Positions 48,680 through 55,649 of a DNA stretch of 55,649 nt are shown here, one piece after another (position 1 is the first letter of the stretch; every line of letters starts with the position of its first letter). The stretch is from JALYNX01 sp040905925 (GTDB lineage: Bacteria > Actinomycetota > Acidimicrobiia > Spongiisociales > ZC4RG35). Made by a program: the position numbers and the translations under genes. The notes beneath the pieces were generated by a model that was not told where the DNA came from, ran no database searches, and saw only the letters and a list, made by a program, of their open reading frames with translations. The stretch lies in contig JBBDQO010000018.1 in the NCBI GenBank assembly GCA_040905925.1, forward strand, positions 1 through 55,649, read 5' to 3'.

Positions 48680-51106
48680 GTGACCGACCCGGTCAAGATC
48701 ACCGTCGACGGCAAGCCGATGGAGGCCACTGCCGGCGAGATGCTGATAAAGGCCGCCGAGGACGGTGGCACCTACATCCCCCGTTTTTGCTGGCACGAGC
48801 GGATGAACCCGGTGGGAATGTGCCGAATGTGCCTGGTCGAGGTCGACACCCCCAGGGGGCCGATGATCATCACCGCATGCACCAACCCGGTGGCGGAGGG
48901 GATGGTGGTCGACACCCAGAGCGACACGGTGAAGAAGGCCCAGGAGGCAATCCTCGAGTTCCTCCTCGCCAACCATCCCCTCGATTGCCCGATCTGTGAC
49001 AAGGGAGGGGAGTGCCCGCTACAGGATCAGGCCATGTCCCACGGGCCGGGGGAGAGCAGGTTCGTGGAGATCAAGCGCAACTTCGAGAAGCCGATCCCCG
49101 TGTCCGACCTGGTCCTCCTCGATCGTGAGCGGTGCATCCTCTGTGCCCGATGCACACGGTTCTCGGACGAGATCAGCGGTGATCCGCTGATCGAGTTCAT
49201 GGAGCGAGGGAATGTGACCGAGGTCAATACCTTCCCCGATCACCCTTTCTCCTCCTATTTCTCGGGAAACACCGTCCAGATCTGCCCGGTGGGGGCGCTC
49301 ACCGCCAAGCCCTATCGATTCCGGGCCCGTCCCTGGGACCTGACCATGGTTGAGAGCTCCTCCCTCCACGACACCGCCCATCCCCGGATCTCGATCCATG
49401 CCAGCCAGAACCAGATCCTCCGCTTTCTCGGTGTCGACAACGATGCCACCAACCACGGATGGCTGTCGGACAAGGATCGGTTCGGCTTCCAGTACATCGA
49501 GTCCGAGGAGCGACTCACCTCACCCCTGGTCAATCGGGGCGGTGAGCTGGTCGAGGTCACCTGGAACGAGGCTCAGGACATCGTGGCCAACCGGATCGAG
49601 TTGATCCGCGATGAGGACGGCGGCGGCGCCTTTGGGGTGATCGGCGGAGCCAGAGGCACCAACGAGGACGCTTATGCGCTGTCCAAGTTCGCCCGAGTGG
49701 TGCTGGAGACCAACAATGTCGACGCCCGGGTCGGTGACGACCTTGCTTCTCATTTCCTGGCCGCCACAGTCGATCGGGCCCGAATCTCGGATCTCGACGA
49801 CGCCGACACCATCCTGGTTTGGGGCCCGGACCTCAAAGAGGAGCACCCGACGCTCTATCTCCGCGCCCGGCGTGCCGCCCAAGAGCTCGGGGTGACCCTG
49901 ATCGTGGTTCACCCGAGGGCAACCGGGCTCGACGACCGTGCCACTCACAAACTCACCTATCGCCCTGGCGGCGGCTTCGCCCTCCTCGATGACATCGCCA
50001 AAGGTGAGCACCCCGAGGTGAGCCAAGCCCTCGCCGCCGGGAAAGTCGTCGCCATCGTCGGTCAGGCGTGTCACGCCGACGGCCCCAAGCTCGCCGAGTC
50101 GGTGGCGGCCCTGGCCCGGAACAAGGCCTCCTCGGTGAGGATCTTGCCACTGGCGCGACGGGGCAACATCTACGGTGCCCTCGACATGGGCCTGGCCCCC
50201 GATCTGCTCCCGGGACGGGTGGCGATCGACGCGGTGGGATGCGCCAATCTGTCCCAATCATGGGGCGAAATCAGCCGGACTCCCGGCCGGGACACCCGGC
50301 GGATTCTGGAAGGTGTCGAGGCCGGGGAGGTTCGCTGTCTCTTCCTCGTCGGAGCGGACCCGGTACGGGACCTTCCCAACCCAAAGGTCGCGGTCGAGGG
50401 CCTGGAAGTGGCCGAGTACGTGGTGGCCATCGACCTGTTCCTCAATGACTCCAACCGCGGAGCCGACCTGATCCTCCCCGCTTCGGCCTTTGCCGAGAAG
50501 GAGGGGACCGTGACCAACCTCGAGGGCCGGGTACAGAAGGTGAATGCGATCCGTCCCGGGCCGGGCCAGAGCCGTCCCGATTGGTCGATCTTGGCCGACA
50601 TCGCCGAACGAGCCGGTCGTCCCCTGGGCCTGGCGGCGCCCGAGACCATCGCCAAGGAGATCTCCGAGGTGGCCCCGGCCTACACCGGTATCACCTGGGA
50701 TCATCTCGAGTGGGAGCAACGCGACGGCGCGGTCGTCCCTCTGTCAGGGTCGCAGTCGATCCGTCACATACCGGTCGCATTGGCCGGGCCACGTGCCCCT
50801 CGGGCCGCCTTGACGCTCCATGTCGCCCGGACCATGTACGACGATGGGGTGCTCATGAGGCAGAGCCCTTCGCTCCATCCCCTGGCGCCGGGGGCAGTTG
50901 CCCACCTCAATCCGGTCGATGCTCGCAAGCTGGGGGCCCAACACGGCAACCCGGTGCACGTCGTGACCAAGCAGGGTGAGGGAGAGTTCTCAGTCGTGAT
51001 CGACGAACAGACCCCGGCGGGCGTGGTCTATGTCCCCTTCAACCAGCCGGGTGGGGCCTCTCTCGGCACCGATCCGGTGGTTCGGGTGAAGGCGGTTGGC
51101 AAATGA
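48680..51106 (+). CDS. nuoG: NADH-quinone oxidoreductase subunit G
   Basis: An 808-residue subunit. Cluster ligands are visible for N1b (CWHERMNPVGMCRMCLVEVD plus a Cys in TACTNP), N5/N4 (CPICDKGGECPLQ, CILCARCTR, ICPVGALTAK). The molybdopterin-oxidoreductase-like domain follows. The N7 motif seen in many actinobacterial NuoG is missing: the region after RARPWDL has no cysteines and the distal GWLC is GWLS. The GTG at 48680 is chosen for its GGGGGGAG site; the upstream frame is only repeat sequence. It overlaps nuoH by ATGA. Confidence 0.93.
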   Translation: MTDPVKITVDGKPMEATAGEMLIKAAEDGGTYIPRFCWHERMNPVGMCRMCLVEVDTPRGPMIITACTNPVAEGMVVDTQSDTVKKAQEAILEFLLANHPLDCPICDKGGECPLQDQAMSHGPGESRFVEIKRNFEKPIPVSDLVLLDRERCILCARCTRFSDEISGDPLIEFMERGNVTEVNTFPDHPFSSYFSGNTVQICPVGALTAKPYRFRARPWDLTMVESSSLHDTAHPRISIHASQNQILRFLGVDNDATNHGWLSDKDRFGFQYIESEERLTSPLVNRGGELVEVTWNEAQDIVANRIELIRDEDGGGAFGVIGGARGTNEDAYALSKFARVVLETNNVDARVGDDLASHFLAATVDRARISDLDDADTILVWGPDLKEEHPTLYLRARRAAQELGVTLIVVHPRATGLDDRATHKLTYRPGGGFALLDDIAKGEHPEVSQALAAGKVVAIVGQACHADGPKLAESVAALARNKASSVRILPLARRGNIYGALDMGLAPDLLPGRVAIDAVGCANLSQSWGEISRTPGRDTRRILEGVEAGEVRCLFLVGADPVRDLPNPKVAVEGLEVAEYVVAIDLFLNDSNRGADLILPASAFAEKEGTVTNLEGRVQKVNAIRPGPGQSRPDWSILADIAERAGRPLGLAAPETIAKEISEVAPAYTGITWDHLEWEQRDGAVVPLSGSQSIRHIPVALAGPRAPRAALTLHVARTMYDDGVLMRQSPSLHPLAPGAVAHLNPVDARKLGAQHGNPVHVVTKQGEGEFSVVIDEQTPAGVVYVPFNQPGGASLGTDPVVRVKAVGK

Positions 51107-52209
51107 GCTGGCCCGAGTTCTGGATCGTGCTTCTCCGGGTGGTGCTCACCTTTGGGCTGCTCCTCGTGGCGACCATCATCAATGTCTGGGCCGAGCGCAA
51201 GATCCTTGCCGACATGCAAAGTCGGATCGGCCCCAACCGGGCCGGGCCCTACGGGATCCTGCAGACGGTGGCCGACGGCCTCAAGCTCTTCTTCAAGGAG
51301 GCGGTCACGCCGCGCAAGGTGGAGTTGGGGATGTACATCCTCGCCCCGTTTTTGGCCGTGATCCCGGCATTCCTCATCTTCATGATGGTGCCCTGGGGCA
51401 AGCCGTTCATGATCGGCGACCACGAGGTGGCGCTCCAAGGAGCCGATCTCAATGTCGGGCTGCTCTTCATCCTGGCGATGTCCTCACTGGCGGTTTACGC
51501 GGTGGTCCTCGCCGGATGGTCGTCCGGGTCCAAATACCCGTTGTTGGGAGGGGTGCGCGCCACGGCCCAGGCGATCTCCTATGAGGCGGCGATGGGCCTG
51601 GCCATGGTGTCTGTCGTGTTGTTCAGCGCGACCCAGGGCGACGGAGGGACTCTCTCGCTGGGCGAGATCGTCGAGCGGCAGTCGGGGACATGGGGCGACC
51701 TCATACCGGCCTTGGAGCCGGTCCTCCGTTTCGTTCCCCGCTGGAATGTGATCCCCCAGATCGTGGCGTTTGTGATCTTCTTCGTTGCCATCGTGGCCGA
51801 GACCAATCGGGCGCCGTTCGACTTGGTGGAGGCGGAGCAGGAGATCGTCGGCGGGTTCCACACCGAATACTCCGGAATAAGATTCGCCATGTTCTTCCTC
51901 GCCGAGTACGTGAACATCTTCTCCATGTCCGCGATCGCGGCCACCCTGTTCCTTGGTGGTTGGAACGGGCCCACCTTCGAGCAGGCCCTCCCGGGATTCG
52001 TCTCCGCCCTGCTCCCGACGGTCTATTTCCTGCTCAAGACCTACGTTGTGGTGTTTCTCTTCTTCTGGATCCGGGCCACCCTTCCCCGGTTGCGCTATGA
52101 CCAACTCATGCAGCTCGGCTGGAAGCGTCTCATCCCTGGTGCTCTCGGCTGGCTCGTTCTTTCAACCTTTGTGATCGCGTTTCGCCAATTCGGGGCTCCC
52201 TGGAGCTAG
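51103..52209 (+). CDS. nuoH: NADH-quinone oxidoreductase subunit H
   Basis: A 368-residue membrane subunit next to the quinone chamber. VWAERKILADMQSRIGPNRAGPYGILQTVADGLKLFFKE is the family core, with AETNRAPFDLVEAEQEIVGGFHTEYSGIRF as the second signature. Eight membrane helices are expected. It begins within the end of nuoG and ends 2 nt before nuoI. Confidence 0.96.
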   Translation: MSWPEFWIVLLRVVLTFGLLLVATIINVWAERKILADMQSRIGPNRAGPYGILQTVADGLKLFFKEAVTPRKVELGMYILAPFLAVIPAFLIFMMVPWGKPFMIGDHEVALQGADLNVGLLFILAMSSLAVYAVVLAGWSSGSKYPLLGGVRATAQAISYEAAMGLAMVSVVLFSATQGDGGTLSLGEIVERQSGTWGDLIPALEPVLRFVPRWNVIPQIVAFVIFFVAIVAETNRAPFDLVEAEQEIVGGFHTEYSGIRFAMFFLAEYVNIFSMSAIAATLFLGGWNGPTFEQALPGFVSALLPTVYFLLKTYVVVFLFFWIRATLPRLRYDQLMQLGWKRLIPGALGWLVLSTFVIAFRQFGAPWS

Positions 52210-52211
52210 CC

Positions 52212-52868
52212 ATGGGGTTGTTGAGCGAGCTGATCAAGGGGCTTCGGGTGACCGGCGGGACGATGCTGCGCACCATCAGCGGCAAGGAGTTGGTCACCAC
52301 CGAGTACCCCAAGGAGATGCGGGGCAAGCCGCAGCGGTTCCACGGCCGCCACGTGCTCAACCGCTACCCGGACGGGATGGAGAAGTGCATCGGTTGTGAG
52401 CTTTGTGCCGGCGCCTGCCCGGCGAAGTGCATCTATGTCCGCGGGATGGACAACGACCCGGCCCACCCGACCTCTCCCGGTGAGCGCTACGGCTACGTCT
52501 ACGAGATCAACATGCTGCGTTGCATCTTCTGTGGTTTATGCGTGGAGGCCTGTCCCACCGAGGCAATCACGATGACGTCACTTTTCGAGTTCTCGACCAC
52601 GAACCGTCAGGACGCCATCTACACCCGTGACACCCTCCTCATGGACGAGAGGGGAAACGTCCCCCACATGTTCCCCGACGACGAGCTGGCCGACATGGAT
52701 GAGCTCAACACCGCCGACGGATGGCTGCGTGCCACCGCACCGGCCGGGGTGGCCGCCTACGAGGGCATCCAGATGTGGCAGTCGACTCCGGGCCCCGCCG
52801 ATTGGGCGCCCGAGCCCACACAGGAAGAGCGGGACCTACGGTCCAAAAAGGATGAGCCAGATGGTTGA
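52212..52868 (+). CDS. nuoI: NADH-quinone oxidoreductase subunit I
   Basis: A 218-residue subunit with two [4Fe-4S] clusters (N6a, N6b): CIGCELCAGACPAKC and CIFCGLCVEACPTEA. An amphipathic N-terminal part and a C-terminal tail of about 90 residues, longer than in Escherichia coli, flank them. It overlaps nuoJ by 8 nt. Confidence 0.95.
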   Translation: MGLLSELIKGLRVTGGTMLRTISGKELVTTEYPKEMRGKPQRFHGRHVLNRYPDGMEKCIGCELCAGACPAKCIYVRGMDNDPAHPTSPGERYGYVYEINMLRCIFCGLCVEACPTEAITMTSLFEFSTTNRQDAIYTRDTLLMDERGNVPHMFPDDELADMDELNTADGWLRATAPAGVAAYEGIQMWQSTPGPADWAPEPTQEERDLRSKKDEPDG

Positions 52869-53385
52869 AGCCTTGCTCTTCGTCCTGATGGCCCTTGGTG
52901 CCCTGGCGGGCGCGGTGACCGTGGTAGTGGCGCGCAACTCGGTTTATTCGGCGATGGGTCTGCTGGCGACTTTGTTCTCGGTGGCGGTGCTCTATGTGGT
53001 CCAACTGGCACATCTGGTGGCTGCGGTGCAGGTGATTGTCTATGCCGGTGCGGTGATGACCCTATTCCTGTTCGTGATCATGCTCATCGGCGTCGATCTG
53101 AGCGAGGCAATCGACGAGCGTCTTCCTCGCCAGCGTCTCTGGGTTGGCGGGCTCGCCGGGCTCGTCATCATCCTCGCCGGGGTGGTCACCGTGTCGGGTG
53201 AGTTCGAATGGGTCCCGGCGGCCGCTCCGGAGACGATCGTGGAGAGCACCAACGGCACGGTCCAGGCAGTCGCCGTGCCTCTCTTCACCGAGTGGGTCCT
53301 TGCCTTCGAAGCCACCGCCCTGCTGTTGACCATTGCCGCGGCCGGGGCAATCGCGCTGGCCCATTTCCGCAGGGTGCGGGTGTAA
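52861..53385 (+). CDS. nuoJ: NADH-quinone oxidoreductase subunit J
   Basis: A 174-residue membrane subunit. VVVARNSVYSAMGLLATLFSVAVLYVV and VQVIVYAGAVMTLFLFVIMLIG are NuoJ hallmarks, the second being the pi-bulge helix. The ATG at 52861 overlaps the nuoI stop; an in-frame ATG at 52852 is an alternative. It shares one base with the nuoK start. Confidence 0.94.
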   Translation: MVEALLFVLMALGALAGAVTVVVARNSVYSAMGLLATLFSVAVLYVVQLAHLVAAVQVIVYAGAVMTLFLFVIMLIGVDLSEAIDERLPRQRLWVGGLAGLVIILAGVVTVSGEFEWVPAAAPETIVESTNGTVQAVAVPLFTEWVLAFEATALLLTIAAAGAIALAHFRRVRV

Positions 53386-53687
53386 TGGTTGCCTCCGGCT
53401 GGTACATGGGGCTCGCCGCGGCCCTGTTCACGATCGGCGCCCTAGGCATCCTGCTTCGGCGAAACGCCCTCGTGATGTTCATGTGCATCGAGCTGATGCT
53501 CAACGCGGTCAACCTGACCCTGATCTCGGCCGGTCGGGTGATGAACGATCTCAACGGCCAGGTTGCGGTGTTCTTCATCCTGGTGGTGGCCGCCGCCGAG
53601 GTGGTGGTGGGCCTGGCGATCATCGTCGCCATCTTCCGGCGAAGGGCAACCGCCTCGGTCGACGAGCTGAGCGAGCTGCATGGTTGA
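53385..53687 (+). CDS. nuoK: NADH-quinone oxidoreductase subunit K
   Basis: A 100-residue, three-helix subunit. It carries the conserved membrane glutamates in MFMCIELMLNAVNLTLIS and VVAAAEVVVGLAIIVAIF, which are part of the proton path. The ATG overlaps the nuoJ stop (TAATG). It overlaps nuoL by 8 nt. Confidence 0.95.
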   Translation: MVASGWYMGLAAALFTIGALGILLRRNALVMFMCIELMLNAVNLTLISAGRVMNDLNGQVAVFFILVVAAAEVVVGLAIIVAIFRRRATASVDELSELHG

Positions 53688-55566
53688 CTTCCTCTGGCTG
53701 GTTATCGCCCTCCCGCTGGCCGGGGCGGTTTTGCTCCATTTCTTCGGGCGCCACCTGAAGGAGCCGCTGAGCGGCTGGCTCGCCTCCATTGCTATCGGTG
53801 GGGCGTTCGTGATCGCGGTGATCGGCGCCATTCCCTTCTTCCAAGGTGGAGAGCACGGCACCGTGATCCTGCTCTGGCAATGGATGCCGGCGATCGGAGC
53901 CAACCTCGAGATCCTGTGGGATCCGCTGGCGGCGCTGATGACCCTGGTGGTGACCGGCGTTGGGGCATTGATCCACGTCTTTGCGATCGGGTACATGCAC
54001 GGTGACGAGCGGTTCCCACGGTTCTTCACCTATCTCAACTTGTTCGCCGCATCGATGCTGACTTTGGTCCTCGCCGGCAACTACGCCATGTTGTTCGTGG
54101 GGTGGGAGTTGGTCGGACTCTGCTCCTACCTGCTCATCGGCTATTGGTTCACCAGAAAGACCGCCGCCGCCGCGGCGAAAAAGGCATTCGTGGTCAATCG
54201 GATCGGCGACTTCGGGTTCATGATCGCCCTGATGCTGGTGTTCACCACTTTCGGCACCCTCTCCTACTCAGGGATCTTCGAGAGGGCAGGGGCAGAGTTG
54301 AGCACCGGTCTGGCGACCGCGATCGGGCTGCTGATCCTGGTCGGAGCGGCGGGTAAATCGGCCCAGATCCCGCTCTATGTTTGGTTGCCCGACGCCATGG
54401 AGGGACCCACTCCGGTGTCGGCCCTGATCCATGCCGCCACCATGGTCACTGCCGGCGTGTACGTGATCGCCCGCTCGGCGGCGATCTACGACCTCTCACC
54501 GGTGGCTCAGACCACCGTTGCCACCATCGGAGCCCTCACCGCGGTTTGGGCAGCCTCGATTGCGATTGCGCAAAGGGACATCAAGAGAGTCCTCGCCTAT
54601 TCGACGATCTCCCAACTCGGGTACATGTTCCTGGCGGTGGGCACCACGGCGTATATCGCCGGGATCTTCCATCTGATGACCCACGCCTTCTTCAAGGCTC
54701 TCCTCTTCCTCGGAGCCGGATCTGTGATCCACGCCATGAGCGACGAGCAGGACATGCACAAGATGGGCGGGCTCTTCAAGAAGATGCCGACCACGGCGGT
54801 CACCATGGGGCTGGCGACCCTGGCGATTGCCGGGATTCCGCCCCTCGCCGGGTTCTGGTCCAAGGATGAGATCCTGGCGTCGGTCTATGCCCGGGGTGGA
54901 TGGTTCTCGTTCCTCTGGATCCTCGGTCTGGTCACCGCCCTCATCACTGCCTTCTACATGACCCGGCAGTGGGTCCTGGTGTTCCTCGGCGAGCCGCGCT
55001 GGGACGAGGACAAGCACCCCCACGAATCGCCACGGGTGATGACCATCCCCTTGATTGCCCTGGCGCTGCTCGCGGTGGTAGGTGGGTTGATCAACACCCC
55101 CTTCTTCACCACGCTCGAGCGTTTCCTCGATCCCAGCTTCGAATTGGTGGACATCCAGCACCCGCCCGAAGACGGGTTGTTGGTGTTGATCCTCGCCGGG
55201 CTCTCCGTGTTGGCAGCGGTTGGTGGGATTGCTGCCGCCTTCCTCTCCTACCGACGCCCCCGGGAGCGCTGGCTCGACTTCGAACATGGTTTCGGGCCTT
55301 TATGGGGAACCTGGGAAGCGGCCTACCGGGTAGATGATCTCTACGGAGCGACATTGGTCGGACCGGGGAAGAAGGCGGCCGAGCTCACCGCCTTCGGACT
55401 CGACCTGAAGGTCATCGATGGTGCGGTCAACGGTGTCGCCAGGCTGGTGCGGGACGCCGGTGCCTGGACCCGGACCCTGCAGACCGGCTACGTCCGCAAT
55501 TACGGGGTCTTGTTCCTCGGGGGGGCGCTGATCGTCGTGATCTGGCTGGTTGCGGGGGGTATGTGA
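53680..55566 (+). CDS. nuoL: NADH-quinone oxidoreductase subunit L
   Basis: A 628-residue antiporter-like subunit. LFVGWELVGLCSYLLIGYWF, KSAQIPLYVWLPDAMEGPTPVSALIHAATMVTAGVY, RDIKRVLAYSTISQLGYMF and FWSKDEILA are the proton-channel signatures, with the key Lys and Glu residues kept. The C-terminal lateral helix region follows. The stop overlaps a possible ATG at 55566, but the true nuoM start probably lies beyond the window. Confidence 0.95.
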   Translation: MVDFLWLVIALPLAGAVLLHFFGRHLKEPLSGWLASIAIGGAFVIAVIGAIPFFQGGEHGTVILLWQWMPAIGANLEILWDPLAALMTLVVTGVGALIHVFAIGYMHGDERFPRFFTYLNLFAASMLTLVLAGNYAMLFVGWELVGLCSYLLIGYWFTRKTAAAAAKKAFVVNRIGDFGFMIALMLVFTTFGTLSYSGIFERAGAELSTGLATAIGLLILVGAAGKSAQIPLYVWLPDAMEGPTPVSALIHAATMVTAGVYVIARSAAIYDLSPVAQTTVATIGALTAVWAASIAIAQRDIKRVLAYSTISQLGYMFLAVGTTAYIAGIFHLMTHAFFKALLFLGAGSVIHAMSDEQDMHKMGGLFKKMPTTAVTMGLATLAIAGIPPLAGFWSKDEILASVYARGGWFSFLWILGLVTALITAFYMTRQWVLVFLGEPRWDEDKHPHESPRVMTIPLIALALLAVVGGLINTPFFTTLERFLDPSFELVDIQHPPEDGLLVLILAGLSVLAAVGGIAAAFLSYRRPRERWLDFEHGFGPLWGTWEAAYRVDDLYGATLVGPGKKAAELTAFGLDLKVIDGAVNGVARLVRDAGAWTRTLQTGYVRNYGVLFLGGALIVVIWLVAGGM

Positions 55567-55612
55567 TGTTTGGCCAGCCGACCATTTCCTCCCTCAGGAG
55601 CGGCAGCTGTTT

Positions 55613-55646
55613 CTCCCCCCAGGAGCGGCAGCGACGTTGGGGGGAG
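55613..55646 (+). repeat. G6/C6 hairpin repeat after nuoL
   Basis: CTCCCCCCA (55613-55621) pairs with TGGGGGGAG (55638-55646), with an inner part related to the complement of the nuoG-upstream hairpin. CAGGAGCGGCAGC occurs twice, at 55595 and 55620. The right arm could be the ribosome site of a gene (nuoM expected) just past the window. Confidence 0.6.
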
Positions 55647-55649
55647 TGG

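Noticed and set aside
48516..48682. 55-codon frame in the nuoF-nuoG gap
   Set aside because: It consists of the direct repeats and hairpin arms only, with no domain features.
55566..55649. ATG at 55566 as the nuoM start
   Set aside because: The encoded residues (MFGQPTISSLRSGS...) are hydrophilic and cover the repeats, unlike the hydrophobic start of NuoM.

Overview
The window is a high-GC, gene-dense bacterial chromosome segment. Several genes point to an actinobacterium, perhaps an Acidimicrobiia-type lineage (inference): an MshA-type glycosyltransferase next to a YbjN protein, an F420-type LLM oxidoreductase, an RsiG-like protein, B12-dependent ribonucleotide reductase, a complete-looking complex I operon, and many starts without a Shine-Dalgarno (SD) sequence. 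I saw no rRNA, tRNA, CRISPR array, transposase or prophage gene.

Layout. 1-4375 (minus): nrdJ, truncated by the window edge, interrupted by a full-length intein and preceded by a promoter with tandem NrdR boxes. 4.6-9.8 kb: small secreted protein, Dps, sigma/anti-sigma pair, PspC/LiaF-like envelope-stress operon, YczE. 9.9-13.7 kb: lutABC plus an anchored alpha/beta hydrolase with no nucleophile serine. 13.7-17.4 kb: quinone oxidoreductase, a MoaD-like domain fused to a membrane domain, and a fluoride-riboswitch-controlled crcB-crcB-DUF190 operon. 17.4-22.5 kb: M23 peptidase, RsiG-like c-di-GMP-type anti-sigma, asparaginase, GNAT, mshA, ybjN-like. 22.5-25.9 kb: candidate structured RNA, CAP protein, Clp1/Grc3-like kinase, SAM hydrolase, glutaredoxin.

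25.9-35.5 kb is the most unusual region, two divergent respiratory operons. Leftward: a cbb3-like ccoN-ccoO-ccoP set whose CcoN-like subunit has lost every heme and CuB histidine, while its two cytochrome c partners keep their heme motifs. Rightward: a split cytochrome b complex (b6-like, subunit IV-like), a Rieske protein, a 2x[4Fe-4S] ferredoxin, a very long diheme cytochrome c with calcium-binding-type repeats, and two membrane proteins of unknown function. Three proteins from the two operons share the same N-terminal helical module followed by a disordered linker, which suggests a common docking device.

35.6-39.3 kb: rex, a menaquinone/geranylgeranyl reductase, a HAD hydrolase and an LLM oxidoreductase. 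39.4-55.6 kb: nuoABCD and nuoEFGHIJKL, split by a 4.3-kb islet (SnoaL-like, MarR, YdeI-like, HAAS membrane protein, PadR, Tat amidohydrolase) bounded by a 35-bp inverted repeat. G6/C6 hairpin repeats sit before nuoG and directly after nuoL. Together, menaquinol made by complex I (under likely Rex redox control) would feed the Rieske/b complex and then the multi-cytochrome assembly.
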